The notes beneath the pieces were generated by a model that saw nothing but the letters and a program-made list of their open reading frames with translations, did not search any database and had not been told where the DNA came from. A stretch of 64,000 nucleotides of DNA from Methylobacter tundripaludum SV96 (GTDB lineage Bacteria > Pseudomonadota > Gammaproteobacteria > Methylococcales > Methylomonadaceae): the NCBI RefSeq assembly GCF_000190755.2, contig NZ_JH109153.1, positions 805,872 to 869,871 of the forward strand. The letters are read 5' to 3'. The stretch's first letter is position 1. Each line of letters opens with the position of its first letter. Of the stretch, positions 9,100 through 19,229 are shown piece by piece. The translations under genes and the position numbers were made by a program.

Positions 9100-10370
9100 T
9101 ACGCACGCTCCATTGCGATGTAGCGTTCAAAATCCGCGCGGAAATATTTCAGCGCGCTTTGCAGCGGCTCCACGGCTCCGGGGGCCAATGCGCAAAAGGT
9201 ATTTCCCGGCCCCAGCATGCGGGTTAATCCGGCCAAGGTATCAAGATCTTCGATGCGGCCTTTCCCTGCGATGATGTCTTTCAGCAAGGTGACCGTCCAG
9301 GGCAGACCGTCCCGGCACGGCGTACACCAGCCGCAAGATTCCTGGGCAAAAAACTGTTCCAGGTTCAGTACCATGCGTACCGGGCAGGTCTTGTCGTCGA
9401 GAACGATGATGACCCCGGTGCCCATCCGGCTGCCGGCTTTGGCTACGGCCTCGAAATCCATGACCACATCCAGGTGTTCGGGCAGCAAAAAATCGGTTGA
9501 AGCTCCGCCGGGCAAAAAGCCGCGCAGCTTGTAACCGTCGCGCATGCCACCGGCATGTTGCTCGATGATTTCCCGGATCGGCGTGCCCATCGGCAGTTCC
9601 CACAAACCGGGATGCTTGACGCGTCCGCCGGCTCCGAACAGCTTGGTGCCCTTGTCGACGCCTCGCGCCAGCCCCTGATACCACTCGACGCCGTAATGCA
9701 AAATGTGCGGCACGTTGCATAAGGTTTCGACGTTATTGACCACGGTCGGCTTGCCCCAAAGCCCGCTGACCAGTGGAAAAGGCGGTTTGGCACGGGGCGT
9801 GGCCCGCTTGCCTTCCAGCGCATTGAGCAGCGCCGTTTCCTCGCCGCAGATATATCGCCCTGCGCCGGTATGCAGGACTATCTCCAGGTTGAACGCGGAA
9901 TTCAAAATATGCTCGCCCAGGTAACCTTTAGACTTGGCTTCCAGCAAAGCCTGTTCGAGACGAAACTTGGCAACATGGTATTCCCCGCGCAGGAAGATAT
10001 AGGCCTTCTGTGCCTGAATGGCATAGGCCGCAATGATCATGCCCTCGATCAGCTGGTGCGGGTCCTGTTCCAGCAGCATTCTGTCCTTGAAGGTTCCCGG
10101 CTCCATTTCATCGGCATTGGCAACCAGATAACGCGTTTGCGATAGGTCATCCAAAGGAACCAAGCTCCATTTAAGCCCGGTACCGAATCCCGCGCCGCCC
10201 CGGCCCCGCAACCCTGCATCCTTGACCCATTGCTGCACGTCTTTCGGCTGCAATTCTGCGAGCGCCTTGCGTAGCCCTTGATAACCGCCGGTGCTCTCGT
10301 AATCGGCCAGCGTGGTAAAAGCGCGATCCGGGCGGATGTTTTTAGTCAACGGCTTAGCCAACGTTTCCAT
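9099..10370 (-). CDS. nuoF: NADH-quinone oxidoreductase subunit F (NADH-binding, FMN)
   Basis: This is the NADH dehydrogenase subunit that takes hydride from NADH onto FMN and passes electrons to cluster N3. It is 423 residues. The nucleotide/FMN-binding loop GLRGRGGAGFGTGLKW lies near residues 53-68. GAGRYICGEETALLNALEGK follows, and the 4Fe-4S motif ESCGWCTPCRDG with a later Cys is near the C-terminus. GAGG precedes the ATG. It overlaps nuoG by one base and follows nuoE closely. Confidence 0.97.
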   Translation of the reverse strand: METLAKPLTKNIRPDRAFTTLADYESTGGYQGLRKALAELQPKDVQQWVKDAGLRGRGGAGFGTGLKWSLVPLDDLSQTRYLVANADEMEPGTFKDRMLLEQDPHQLIEGMIIAAYAIQAQKAYIFLRGEYHVAKFRLEQALLEAKSKGYLGEHILNSAFNLEIVLHTGAGRYICGEETALLNALEGKRATPRAKPPFPLVSGLWGKPTVVNNVETLCNVPHILHYGVEWYQGLARGVDKGTKLFGAGGRVKHPGLWELPMGTPIREIIEQHAGGMRDGYKLRGFLPGGASTDFLLPEHLDVVMDFEAVAKAGSRMGTGVIIVLDDKTCPVRMVLNLEQFFAQESCGWCTPCRDGLPWTVTLLKDIIAGKGRIEDLDTLAGLTRMLGPGNTFCALAPGAVEPLQSALKYFRADFERYIAMERA

Positions 10371-10376
10371 AGCGCC

Positions 10377-10856
10377 TCACCTTCCGAGAATCTCGTTAAC
10401 GGCATCTTCGGTGATGTCGAACTTCAGCTCATTCCCCACCATCACGACCGGCGCATGATCGCAGGCGCCCAGGCAGACAATCGGCAATACCGTGTATTCG
10501 CCGTCCGCGGACATTTCGCCCAACTCGACGTTCAAATGCCGACACAAGCTTTCGCCTACTTGGTCGCTGCCCAGCATCCAACAGGTCACGCTGTTGCAAT
10601 AATGAATGACGGTCTTGCCGACGGGTTGGCGGTAAATCAGGTTGTAAAAAGTCGCCACCCCTTCCAGTTGCGCCGGTGATATGTCCAACAGCTCGGCCAC
10701 CGCAATAAGGCATTGGTCGGAAACCCAGCGCCGGTGTTTTTGGACGATTTTCAGCGCCTCGATGGAGACGGCGGTTTTATTTTCGTAATGACTCATCTCG
10801 GCGTTAATCTCCCGGATTTCGGCGAGGCTTAAACCTTCAAAAATTGGCTCGTTCAT
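10377..10856 (-). CDS. nuoE: NADH-quinone oxidoreductase subunit E
   Basis: This is a thioredoxin-fold subunit of the NADH module carrying the 2Fe-2S cluster N1a. It is 159 residues. The four ligands Cys87, Cys92, Cys128 and Cys132 are all present (CNSVTCWML and CLGACDHAPV). It begins just after the nuoCD stop and ends 6 bases before nuoF. Confidence 0.97.
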   Translation of the reverse strand: MNEPIFEGLSLAEIREINAEMSHYENKTAVSIEALKIVQKHRRWVSDQCLIAVAELLDISPAQLEGVATFYNLIYRQPVGKTVIHYCNSVTCWMLGSDQVGESLCRHLNVELGEMSADGEYTVLPIVCLGACDHAPVVMVGNELKFDITEDAVNEILGR

Positions 10857-10857
10857 C

Positions 10858-12636
10858 TCAGCGGTCCACGTCGGCCATCACAAAATCGATACTCGCCAGT
10901 ATCGCAATCAGGTCGGCGACCATCATGCCCCGGCACATCATCGGAATCATCTGCAAATGCGGGAAGGACGGCGTGCGGATACGGGTGCGATACGACATGC
11001 CGCCGCCATCGCTGGTCAGATAGTAGGCATTCAAACCCTTGGTCGCTTCGACGGTTACGCAGGACTCGCCGACTGGAATCACCGGCCCCCAGCTCACAGC
11101 GAGAAAATGCTGGATCAGGGTTTCTATATCATGCAGCGTTTTTTCTTTGGGCGGCGGCGTGGTCAATGGATGACTGGCCTTGTAAGGCCCTTCCGGCATA
11201 TTTTCCAGGCATTGTTTGATGATGCGAAGGCTCTGGCGCATCTCCTCGACCCGCACGGTGCAACGGTCGTAACAGTCGCCGCGATGGCCGGTGGGTATTT
11301 CAAATTCGTAGTTTTCGTAGCCGGAGTAAGGACGCGCTTTGCGGTAATCCCATGCCAATCCGGTGGCTCTAAGGCCCGCGCCGGTCACGCTCCAATCGAT
11401 CGCTTCCGCCGTGGTATACGCGCCGATGCCTTGGGTGCGGCGCTTGAGGGTGCTGTTTTGCAGCACCAGCTTGTCGTATTGATCCAGACGGTCGGGTAAA
11501 TAATCGATAAACTCGCGTATGCGTTTATCCCAACCTTTGGGCAAATCCATCGCGACACCGCCGATTCGAAAGTAACTGGAATGCATTCGCGCGCCGCTGA
11601 TCGATTCCAGTATATCGAACACCTTTTCGCGATCGATAAACATATAAAAGATCGGCGACATCTGCCCCAAGTCCTGGGCGTAAGTGCCGTAAAACAACAG
11701 ATGACTGGCAAGACGGTAGAGTTCGCAGATCATCACGCGAATGGCCTGGGCGCGTTCCGGAACTTGGATTCCGGCCAGTTGCTCCACGGCCAGCACGTAA
11801 GGCAGGTTGTTCATAGATCCGCCCAGATAATCGACGCGGTCCGTGTAAGGAATGTAGGTGTGCCAGGACTGCCGTTCGCCCATTTTTTCCGCGCCGCGAT
11901 GGTGATAGCCGATGTCCGGCAGCGCATCGACAATCTCCTCGCCATCCAGTTGCAGGGCGATGCGGAACACGCCGTGTACGCTGGGATGATTGGGGCCCAT
12001 GTTCAGGAACATGAAATCGCTGTCTTCACTTTGCCGCCGCATGCCCCAATCTTCGGGCACGAAACGCAAGGCGTCTTGTTCGATGTCCTGCTGCTGGTCG
12101 GAAAGGCTGAACGGTTCCATTTCGGTCGCACGAGCATAATGATCCTTGCGTAGCGGATGTCCCTGCCAGGTCGGCGGCATGATGATGCGTTTGAGATGCG
12201 GGTGGCCGTCAAAGACGATGCCGAACATATCCCATACTTCGCGCTCGTACCAATTGGCCGAGGGCCACATATCGCTGATCGTCGGGAGGGACAAATCGGC
12301 TTCGGTCAACGCAACCTTGAGGCGAATATCCTCGTTGCGGTCGAACGAGAGCAAATGATAGACAACGGTAAATTCACTGTCGGGAAGGCCTTGCCGCTGA
12401 GTGCGCTGGCGCTCGTCGATGGCGGTCAGGTCGAACAGCAGCCCATAGGGAGAATCCGCCTGCAATTTTAGATAACGAAGATTTGCGCGCAGGTTTGGCC
12501 GGGAAATCCAAAGCGTGGTGATGCCATCGCGGGTCGGCTGAACGGTAAAGTCATTGCTGCCGGTTAGTTCCGCCAGTTCGCGTACGATCTGCGGCACGTC
12601 AGCAGGAATAGCGATGTTGTCAGCGTTACCGTCCAA
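10858..12636 (-). CDS. nuoCD: NADH-quinone oxidoreductase fused subunits C and D
   Basis: This is a 592-residue fusion of the 30-kDa (NuoC, about residues 1-190) and 49-kDa (NuoD, about 200-592) subunits of the peripheral arm. The fusion is characteristic of gammaproteobacteria. NuoC signatures are [20 protein letters not shown] and [12 protein letters not shown]. NuoD has [20 protein letters not shown], the quinone-site region and the C-terminal [18 protein letters not shown]. The start is TTG at 12634-12636, with a GGAGGG site 6 bases upstream; no ATG fits. It is separated from nuoB by a repeat-filled gap of about 210 bases. Confidence 0.96.
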   Translation of the reverse strand: MDGNADNIAIPADVPQIVRELAELTGSNDFTVQPTRDGITTLWISRPNLRANLRYLKLQADSPYGLLFDLTAIDERQRTQRQGLPDSEFTVVYHLLSFDRNEDIRLKVALTEADLSLPTISDMWPSANWYEREVWDMFGIVFDGHPHLKRIIMPPTWQGHPLRKDHYARATEMEPFSLSDQQQDIEQDALRFVPEDWGMRRQSEDSDFMFLNMGPNHPSVHGVFRIALQLDGEEIVDALPDIGYHHRGAEKMGERQSWHTYIPYTDRVDYLGGSMNNLPYVLAVEQLAGIQVPERAQAIRVMICELYRLASHLLFYGTYAQDLGQMSPIFYMFIDREKVFDILESISGARMHSSYFRIGGVAMDLPKGWDKRIREFIDYLPDRLDQYDKLVLQNSTLKRRTQGIGAYTTAEAIDWSVTGAGLRATGLAWDYRKARPYSGYENYEFEIPTGHRGDCYDRCTVRVEEMRQSLRIIKQCLENMPEGPYKASHPLTTPPPKEKTLHDIETLIQHFLAVSWGPVIPVGESCVTVEATKGLNAYYLTSDGGGMSYRTRIRTPSFPHLQMIPMMCRGMMVADLIAILASIDFVMADVDR

Positions 12637-12664
12637 TGTATTCCCTCCATAATGTTGTTTCGGA

Positions 12665-12824
12665 GTTCAAAGCTGGCTTTGAACGGAAAAAATCAGTTTG
12701 TCCACGAAAAGCACGAAAATATCTAAAGGGAACTGCCCAGCTGCGCTGTAAATCATCAGCGCATCAATGTATTTCGTTGATAAATTGCCGTTTTAGGTTT
12801 ACCCGTACAAGGCCAGCCTTGTAC
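12665..12824. repeat. Two palindromes in the nuoB-nuoCD gap
   Basis: The 20-bp palindrome GTTCAAAGCTGGCTTTGAAC lies at 12665-12684 and GTACAAGGCCAGCCTTGTAC at 12805-12824. Between them is a CCACGAAAAGCACGAAAA segment that resembles the inner arm of the element at 4531-4730. No gene is seen. Confidence 0.7.
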
Positions 12825-12849
12825 TCCAGCATGTTTATCCCTGCCACGG

Positions 12850-13488
12850 CTATATCTCGTCAGGACTCCTCAACTGCCGCGTACGCATTCTTTCTTCCGT
12901 CAGTAAATCGCGGTAACTGGGTTGAGGTGCTTTAATCACCGTTTGATCGCCGACCACCCAGCTTAACGGGCGTCTTTCCTTGCCTATCGCATCCTGCAAC
13001 AGCATCAATCCTTGCAGCAACGCTTCCGGCCTGGGCGGACAGCCCGGCACGTAAACATCCACCGGTAAAAATTTATCCACGCCCTGCACGACGCTGTAAA
13101 TGTCATACATACCGCCGGAGTTGGCGCAGGAACCCATGGATATAACCCAGCGCGGTTCCAGCAATTGATCGTAGAGCCGTTTGACCACCGGGGCCATTTT
13201 TCGGAACACCGTCCCCGAAATGACGATCAAATCCGCCTGACGCGGCGATCCCCGGATCACTTCCGAACCGAAACGGGCAATGTCATGACGGCTGGTGAAT
13301 GCGGTCGCCATCTCCACGTAGCAGCAAGACAGGCCGAAGTTAAAAGGCCAGACGGAATTGGATTGTCCCCAGGCGACCATATCCTCAAGCCTAGCGAACA
13401 GGAAATTGCGGCGTAGCGCTTCTTCATAAGTCTGCTGCCCGGATTGCGGAGCGGGATCTGTCTCCGCTTTGGTTAGAGTCCAATGCAT
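12850..13488 (-). CDS. nuoB: NADH-quinone oxidoreductase subunit B
   Basis: This subunit carries the terminal cluster N2, which reduces the quinone. It is 212 residues, longer at the C-terminus than many NuoB. The four ligands Cys55-Cys56, Cys121 and Cys150 are present in [20 protein letters not shown] and [10 protein letters not shown]. It follows nuoA by 8 bases. Confidence 0.97.
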   Translation of the reverse strand: MHWTLTKAETDPAPQSGQQTYEEALRRNFLFARLEDMVAWGQSNSVWPFNFGLSCCYVEMATAFTSRHDIARFGSEVIRGSPRQADLIVISGTVFRKMAPVVKRLYDQLLEPRWVISMGSCANSGGMYDIYSVVQGVDKFLPVDVYVPGCPPRPEALLQGLMLLQDAIGKERRPLSWVVGDQTVIKAPQPSYRDLLTEERMRTRQLRSPDEI

Positions 13489-13496
13489 AATCCCCC

Positions 13497-13901
13497 CTAT
13501 GGGCTGCTGTTACGCTGCCTGCGGGTACGCCAATCCAGAGCGCCTACAGCCCACAGGTAAATCAGTGCAGCGATTAATATGCTGATGAAAATCAACGCTT
13601 CGATAAAACCGGACCAGCCCGCTTCTTGCAATGCCACCGACCAGGCAAACAGGAATACGCTTTCCATATCGAAAATAACAAAAAAGATGGCAAGCAAATA
13701 AAATTGAACGGAAAAACGGATATGCACATCGCCCGCAGCAACAATACCCGATTCAAACGGTTCGTCGGCAGCTTTAGCGTGGTGTCTTTGTCCCAACAGA
13801 TACGCGCCGCCGAGCATGACGCCGGTGATAGCGACGATGGCTCCGAAATAGATGATCAATGGGAGCAGATGGGTGGCGAGAATAGCTTCGGAGTTCTGCA
13901 T
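13497..13901 (-). CDS. nuoA: NADH-quinone oxidoreductase subunit A
   Basis: This is the first gene of the operon: a three-helix membrane subunit at the junction of the membrane and peripheral arms. It is 134 residues. The conserved loop [12 protein letters not shown] (including the Cys position replaced by Ile in this lineage) and [19 protein letters not shown] are visible. GAGG lies 8 bases before the ATG. Confidence 0.96.
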   Translation of the reverse strand: MQNSEAILATHLLPLIIYFGAIVAITGVMLGGAYLLGQRHHAKAADEPFESGIVAAGDVHIRFSVQFYLLAIFFVIFDMESVFLFAWSVALQEAGWSGFIEALIFISILIAALIYLWAVGALDWRTRRQRNSSP

Positions 13902-14538
13902 ATCGGAGCCTCATTTTATCTATTAAAGATATGAACTCTACTGCGGAAGTGCTTTCAGCCTGATTGGCTTTGATAGACAGGTTAGAGAAGCCCGATCATT
14001 TGTACAATCCGTAGAAATGCTTAGGACTCCATCAATAATAACTTCCGCTTAGGGTTCCCATGCTCTGCGTGGTAACCCGGTCAGGGACGCTCCAGCGTCC
14101 CGAACCGCAGAGCGGTTACCCTCGTTCCCACGCGCCGCGTGGGAATGCAGTGCCGGACGCGCTGCGTCCCGTATATGGCGTAGCGCGCCTTGACCGCATT
14201 CCCACGCAGAGCGTGGGAACGATAAGTTTATATTTCAGGAAGTTATTACCGACCCTATCCTTATTAGGATGCAGATAAACAGGCGATTGAAATTTTTTAT
14301 TCACCACGCAGCCCGTAGTCATACGTATTGATAAGGCGATTTTATTGTGGAATTATGAAATCGATTTTTCATTGATCCGTTCTGCATATAGGGTGCCGAA
14401 AGCAGAATTCTACTTGAGCTTGTTGAATCTTTCTGCCCGGATTGAACCGTGATCGACACTTGAAAAATAAGCACTACGCAACAAGTCCGACTGTATTTCC
14501 GAGTAATAGGTTACCCAACCGACTGAGGAGAGCCAACA
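13902..14538. other. Intergenic region between nuoA and a lipoprotein gene, with palindrome cluster
   Basis: The divergent intergenic region should hold the nuo promoter on the minus strand near 13,920-14,020. A TTGTAC hexamer is visible, but I see no convincing -10 partner. Bases 14047-14221 are a cluster of palindromes: GGGACGCTCCAGCGTCCC at 14083-14100, TTCCCACGCGCCGCGTGGGAA near 14125-14145, GGACGCGCTGCGTCC near 14155, and TTCCCACGCAGAGCGTGGGAA near 14199. Bases 14231-14538 hold no recognisable gene. Confidence 0.7.
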
Positions 14539-14796
14539 ATGCGTCGCTTAACGTTAGCAATCGCCCTTGCCGGGATCATCTGCATTCTGAATGGTTGCGC
14601 CATTTATGCTACGCCGTACGACAATATCGGCATTTCTTACAATTACGCTCCCTACGGCGGATATGGTTATGGAGGTTATGGAGGTTACGGCCATTACGGA
14701 TTTAGGCCACGCTTCTACGGCGGAGGCGGAGGAGGATATGGTTGGAGGGGCCATGGACGGGGCGGTCGCGGTTGGCGAGGACGCGGTTGGCATTAA
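14539..14796 (+). CDS. Small glycine/tyrosine-rich lipoprotein
   Basis: An 85-residue product starts with a lipoprotein signal peptide ending in the lipobox LNGC at about residues 17-20, so it should be anchored in the envelope. The mature part is low complexity: GGYGYGGYGGYGHYG repeats, then a Gly/Arg/Trp-rich tail. A strong site (GAGGAGAG) lies before the ATG. It precedes the two-gene module at 14.9-15.9 kb and may be co-transcribed with it. I do not recognise a family. Confidence 0.75.
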   Translation: MRRLTLAIALAGIICILNGCAIYATPYDNIGISYNYAPYGGYGYGGYGGYGHYGFRPRFYGGGGGGYGWRGHGRGGRGWRGRGWH

Positions 14797-14888
14797 AGCC
14801 GGATTTATACGCCAAACTCATCCAGTCAGGACAACAGCCATGTTAAGTCGACTCCAGCTCTCTTTAGTCCATTTCGGTAAATGAGGAC

Positions 14889-15491
14889 ATGACAATGATG
14901 CCCGGAAGATTATCAATTTTGTTCATGATCCTTATTGCCTTGTTATCTAGCGAAGGCTCCATGGCCCGTGACGGCGGTGGGCACGAAGGCCGCTCCGGCG
15001 GCGGCCGCGGGGACGGTTTTGGTGGTGAGCATAAACGCGGTTTTAGCGGCGACCGGGGCAGCCGTTTTGGCGATGCCCATGTCGGCGAGTCCAGAAAAGG
15101 TCATGTTGGAGCACCTCGCCGGCATGACCATGGCAGGGCTGGTTTTTTTATAGAATCGCCCTATTCCCGGCCGAATTTCTATTACTGGCCTTACTATACC
15201 TTTGAACCCTATTATTCCTCACCGTCTATCATAATGCCGTCCAGCCCTCCCGCTTATATCGATCAAGGCACTGCGCTCAATATCCAATCATTCGGGCCGA
15301 ACAGCTGGGACTATTGCTCAAGTCCTGCCGGTTACTATCCCTATGTCCAAGAATGTTCGGCAGGATGGCAGAGAATTGAACCCCAACCCATAGAGCAGCA
15401 GCCCGGCTATTGGTATTACTGCACCGATCCTCCCGGCTACTATCCCTATGTCAGGGAGTGTTCGGCTGTCTGGCGGAATGTTGTTCCTTAA
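14889..15491 (+). CDS. Secreted protein with two GYYPYV-Cys repeats
   Basis: The product is 200 residues with an N-terminal signal peptide (LSILFMILIALLSSEGSMA). A Gly/Arg/His-rich stretch follows, then a Tyr/Pro-rich linker. Two tandem copies of a motif of about 28 residues close the protein: WDYCSSPAGYYPYVQECSAG and WYYCTDPPGYYPYVRECSAV. Each has two cysteines that may form a disulfide. A one-repeat paralogue lies at 26041-26403. Function unknown; it is probably periplasmic or surface-exposed. It is followed 14 bases later by a lipoprotein gene whose paralogue likewise follows the other copy. Confidence 0.8.
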   Translation: MTMMPGRLSILFMILIALLSSEGSMARDGGGHEGRSGGGRGDGFGGEHKRGFSGDRGSRFGDAHVGESRKGHVGAPRRHDHGRAGFFIESPYSRPNFYYWPYYTFEPYYSSPSIIMPSSPPAYIDQGTALNIQSFGPNSWDYCSSPAGYYPYVQECSAGWQRIEPQPIEQQPGYWYYCTDPPGYYPYVRECSAVWRNVVP

Positions 15492-15505
15492 CGGAGGTGT
15501 GCCAA

Positions 15506-15907
15506 ATGTTACAGATCCTGACAATCCTGATGTCTGTTTTCTTACTCAACGCTTGCTCGATAATGCCGAGCGGTCCCAGTGTTTTGGTACTGCCGGGCAT
15601 CGGTAAAAACTTCGATCAGTTCCATAATGACGATCTGGCGTGCAGGCAACTTAGCCACACACAGATTACAACGTCGCGGCAGCAGCCCGACTCCAAAGAA
15701 GATGCTCAACAAGATTATGACATCAACTATATCCAGTGCATGTACGGCAAAGGGCATCGAATTCCGGTGCCGGATGAATTAATGTACAACTCTCGGCTGG
15801 AAGAATGGTTTCCGCCGCCCCCGGATATGCCTGCGCCGCCTCAAGCGGCTGGCCCTGAGCCGTCCTTAAATTCATTACCTGCGAAAGCCGCAAAAGCTCG
15901 CAAATAG
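15506..15907 (+). CDS. Small lipoprotein, paralogue of the 26.4-kb lipoprotein, lacking the glycine zipper
   Basis: The start ATG at 15506 is preceded by GGAGG; a longer frame exists upstream but lacks a site. The product is 133 residues with lipobox LNAC. It shares GPSVLVLPGIGKNFDQFHND and the NYIQCMYGKGHRIPVP segment with the protein at 26415-26933. The glycine-rich segment between those blocks in the paralogue is replaced here by a short Gln/Asp-rich stretch. It ends in a Pro/Ala/Lys-rich tail. Function unknown; an envelope location is likely. Confidence 0.78.
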   Translation: MLQILTILMSVFLLNACSIMPSGPSVLVLPGIGKNFDQFHNDDLACRQLSHTQITTSRQQPDSKEDAQQDYDINYIQCMYGKGHRIPVPDELMYNSRLEEWFPPPPDMPAPPQAAGPEPSLNSLPAKAAKARK

Positions 15908-16035
15908 GACTCGGATCAAACGGGTTTTATTTCTCTTATCGTTGTCCGAAAAGATTTTGTTCTCCTTGCTTGAGGACATCTGTCGGACGTGCCGTGCGCT
16001 CCTTTTAGGAACGTGCATGAGCAAATCTCCAATAG

Positions 16036-16084
16036 CCGGAGTGCAGGCTTCGCCTGCAAACGCAAGCAAAGCTTGGTACTCCCG
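16036..16084. repeat. Degenerate copy of the GGAGTGCAGGCTTCGCCTGCA repeat
   Basis: GGAGTGCAGGCTTCGCCTGCAAACGCAAGCAAAGCTTGGTACTCC resembles the unit at 3809-3855 in the nuoJ-nuoK gap, in the opposite orientation. It lies just downstream of the putA stop and could form a hairpin there. Confidence 0.6.
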
Positions 16085-16130
16085 CTACAAACTTATGCCG
16101 CGAGTTGTTCACGTTATTTCATGCTCATTC

Positions 16131-19100
16131 CTAACGTAAATCCTGAGCCAGCAAACCGGCATTGCCGCCTATCGCGGCAGTGTTTGTGGCGACGGTCTGT
16201 TCGATGACGAAGCGACGCAGATAATCCGGGCCGCCCGCTTTCGGGCCGGTGCCGGACAGCCCCGTGCCGCCGAACGGCTGCACGCCGACCACCGCGCCGA
16301 TCATATTCCGGTTGACATAAATATTGCCGACTTTTACGCCCTGCCGGATGGTGTTGACGACGGCATCGATTCGGCTGTGTATACCCAGCGTCAAGCCGTA
16401 GCCGGTGGCATTGACAGCGGCAATGACCTGATCGAGTTCCGATTCGCGGTAACGGACAACATGCAATACCGGCCCGAATACTTCCTGAGTCAGTTGCGAT
16501 AACGACCGTAGTTCGATCAGGCTGGGCGGGAAAAAACTGCCCTGCTCCAAACCGTCCGGCAGCGGCAGTTGATAAAGCAGCTGCGCCTGTTCCTGCATGA
16601 CGCTTAAATGTGCGGTTAATGGCGTTAGTGCGGCATGGTCGATGATCGGGCCTATGTCGGTTTGATAAACGCCGGGATTGCCGACCGTTAATTCCTGCAT
16701 CGCCCCGATCAGCATCGCGATGGTTTTATCGGCGATATCCTCCTGCACGAATAAAACCCGCAACGCCGAACAGCGCTGACCGGCACTGTTGAAGGCCGAG
16801 ACCATGGCATCCTGCACCAGTTGTTCAAGCAATGCCGAGCTGTCGGCGATCAGCACATTCTGTCCGCCGGTTTCGGCAATCAGCGGGACAATAGCCTGAT
16901 GATGTTGGGCCAGTTGCAGGTTAATGAACTGCGCCGTGGACGTGGAACCGGTGAAAACAACACCGGCAACTCGGGGATCGGGAAGTAACTGCTGTCCAAA
17001 TACGCTGCCGCCGACCGGCAAAAACTGCAACACCGATTCGGGTATACCGGCTTGATGCAATAACCGGATGCAGCGCATCGCGGTTAATGCGGTCTGACTG
17101 GCCGGTTTGGCGATAACCGTATTACCGGCGGCAAGCGCCGCGGCTATCTGGCCGATAAAGATGGCGATCGGGAAATTCCACGGACTGATGCAAACATAGA
17201 CGCCGCGGCCGTAATGATAAAGCCGGTTTTCCTCGCCGGTAGGTCCGGGCAGCCTGACCGGTTCGCCGAACAAGTCAACCGCGGACTGGGCGTAATAGCG
17301 GCAAAAATCGACAGCCTCCCTGACTTCAGCCAACGCGTCTTTAATCGTGCGGCCGCCTTCCCGTATACATAAAGAAACCAACTCCAGACGATGCAATTCC
17401 AGAAGATCGGCCGCCTGTTTCAAATACCCGGCGCGCTGTGCAACAGGGCAAAGCCGCCAGTCGGTGAATGCCTGGGAGGCTTCGTTTAACGCTTCGTCAA
17501 TAGCAGCCGGTTCGGCGAAAACGACTGAGCCAACCGTCAAGCGGTTATCGTAAGGGTTAACGATAAGCCGTTCCTTACCGGAGCTAGGACTGCCGTTTAT
17601 TAACGGCATTGCCGTCCAGTGCTTATCGGCCAACGCATCCAGACTTTGCTGCACCGATTCCAGTTGCTCGGGATCGGCCAAATTTAGCCCGGAGGAATTA
17701 AGCCGCCACTCACCGAATAAATTGCAGGGCAATACGATTAGCGATTGATGGGCCGAGGTCTTTACCGCAGCTACCGGATCGCTAACCAGTTCGGCGACGC
17801 TAATATCCGGATGGCTGATCTGGTTGATGAAAGAGGTATTTGCGCCGTTTTCCAGCAAGCGCCTGACCAAGTAAGGCAGCAACTGACGATAATCGCCGAC
17901 CGGCGCATAAACGCGGCACGGAATCCGCCAGTTTTTAACTTCGATAATTTCCCGGTAAAGCGCCTCACCCATGCCGTGTAAACGCTGGAATTCATAACCC
18001 GGATGTTGTTGTCCGAATTGATGGATAGCGGCGACGGTATGCGCGTTATGGCTGGCGAACTGGGGATAAAAGGCATCCGGTTTGGATAAAATAAACTGCG
18101 CGCAGACCAAATAGGATACGTCGGTCGCCGACTTATGGGTGAACACCGGGTAATCGCTCAACCCGTTTTCCTGCGCCCGTTTTATTTCGCTGTCCCAGTA
18201 AGCGCCTTTGACCAAACGCAACGGAATCTTCCGTTGTCGGCATTCGGCCAGTCCGGCTAACCAACGAATGACCGGCAGCGCTCTTTTTTGATAGGCTTGC
18301 ACTGCCAAACCCAGTCCCGGCCAAGCGTCTAAATCGGGATGATTAAAAACCGCGGCAAAAATATCCAGCGACATGTCCAGGCGTTCGGATTCTTCCGCAT
18401 CGACAGTGATCGCAATATTCGCCGTGCGTGCTGCCTGCGCCAGCGTCAGCAATTTATCGCTCAACTCCTTGACCGCACGGACATGCTGCAACGGCTCGTA
18501 ACGGGGACATAGCGCCGATAATTTAATCGAGATACTCGGATTGGCGTAAATGTCAGCAGAGGCCGCATGCCCGGCCAACGCATTAATGGCCGAACGGTAC
18601 GCCTGGAAATACTGCTCGGAATCGGCCTGCGTTAACGCCGCCTCCCCCAGCATATCGAAAGAATAGCAAAACACCGGGTCCTGCCCGCTACGCTGAACGG
18701 CATCCTGCATAGACTCAGCAAAGACAAACTGCAACGCCAGATGCTGCATGGCCTGCTTTATTGCGGTACGTATTAACGGCGCTCCCATCCGGGATAGCAG
18801 TTGTTCGAAGACTTGCGGCCCATGATGCGCTTCAAAGTCTCCGGCAAATAACAGCGCTTTGGTGGCTAAATTGACCAGCGGGGAATCGCTATGCTGTAAA
18901 TGGCTGTGCCAGTCTGCGCCGGTCAGTTTTTCCTGTAAAAACAGGTCTTGCGTGCGGCTGTCGGGAATACGCAGCAAGGCTTCGGCGATCCCCATTAAAA
19001 CCACGCCTTCATGAGAATTAAGCTGATATTCCTGCAAGAACGCTTCAATCGCGGTTTGCCGATGTTGATTTTTCCTGACTGCGGTAACCAGCGTTTCGGC

Positions 19101-19229
19101 GCAATCGCCTATTGCAGCCGGATCGTAACCGGCTAATACCGCTGATAATTCACTGATGAGGCGTTTCTCATCGGCTAGATAAGCCTGATTAACGGCTTTT
19201 CGTAATTCGGCTAACGGTTCTTGAGTCAT
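16131..19229 (-). CDS. putA: Bifunctional proline dehydrogenase / L-glutamate gamma-semialdehyde dehydrogenase
   Basis: This enzyme oxidises proline to glutamate in two steps. The FAD-dependent proline dehydrogenase is the N-terminal half (ITVDAEESERLD, RLVKGAYWDSEIKRAQENG, FASHNAHTVAAI, RLHGMGEALY). The NAD-dependent aldehyde dehydrogenase is the C-terminal half, with catalytic Cys in NSAGQRCSALRVLFVQ and the terminal GVQPFGGTGLSGTGPKAGGP. At 1032 residues it lacks the N-terminal ribbon-helix-helix DNA-binding domain of E. coli PutA (1320 residues), so it should be an enzyme only, not an autorepressor. It stands alone, with no putP neighbour. Confidence 0.96.
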   Translation of the reverse strand: MTQEPLAELRKAVNQAYLADEKRLISELSAVLAGYDPAAIGDCAETLVTAVRKNQHRQTAIEAFLQEYQLNSHEGVVLMGIAEALLRIPDSRTQDLFLQEKLTGADWHSHLQHSDSPLVNLATKALLFAGDFEAHHGPQVFEQLLSRMGAPLIRTAIKQAMQHLALQFVFAESMQDAVQRSGQDPVFCYSFDMLGEAALTQADSEQYFQAYRSAINALAGHAASADIYANPSISIKLSALCPRYEPLQHVRAVKELSDKLLTLAQAARTANIAITVDAEESERLDMSLDIFAAVFNHPDLDAWPGLGLAVQAYQKRALPVIRWLAGLAECRQRKIPLRLVKGAYWDSEIKRAQENGLSDYPVFTHKSATDVSYLVCAQFILSKPDAFYPQFASHNAHTVAAIHQFGQQHPGYEFQRLHGMGEALYREIIEVKNWRIPCRVYAPVGDYRQLLPYLVRRLLENGANTSFINQISHPDISVAELVSDPVAAVKTSAHQSLIVLPCNLFGEWRLNSSGLNLADPEQLESVQQSLDALADKHWTAMPLINGSPSSGKERLIVNPYDNRLTVGSVVFAEPAAIDEALNEASQAFTDWRLCPVAQRAGYLKQAADLLELHRLELVSLCIREGGRTIKDALAEVREAVDFCRYYAQSAVDLFGEPVRLPGPTGEENRLYHYGRGVYVCISPWNFPIAIFIGQIAAALAAGNTVIAKPASQTALTAMRCIRLLHQAGIPESVLQFLPVGGSVFGQQLLPDPRVAGVVFTGSTSTAQFINLQLAQHHQAIVPLIAETGGQNVLIADSSALLEQLVQDAMVSAFNSAGQRCSALRVLFVQEDIADKTIAMLIGAMQELTVGNPGVYQTDIGPIIDHAALTPLTAHLSVMQEQAQLLYQLPLPDGLEQGSFFPPSLIELRSLSQLTQEVFGPVLHVVRYRESELDQVIAAVNATGYGLTLGIHSRIDAVVNTIRQGVKVGNIYVNRNMIGAVVGVQPFGGTGLSGTGPKAGGPDYLRRFVIEQTVATNTAAIGGNAGLLAQDLR

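Noticed and set aside
8074-9123. Plus-strand frame of about 350 codons
   Set aside because: It is antisense to the N-terminal half of nuoG and the nuoF end, with no family features. A shadow frame.
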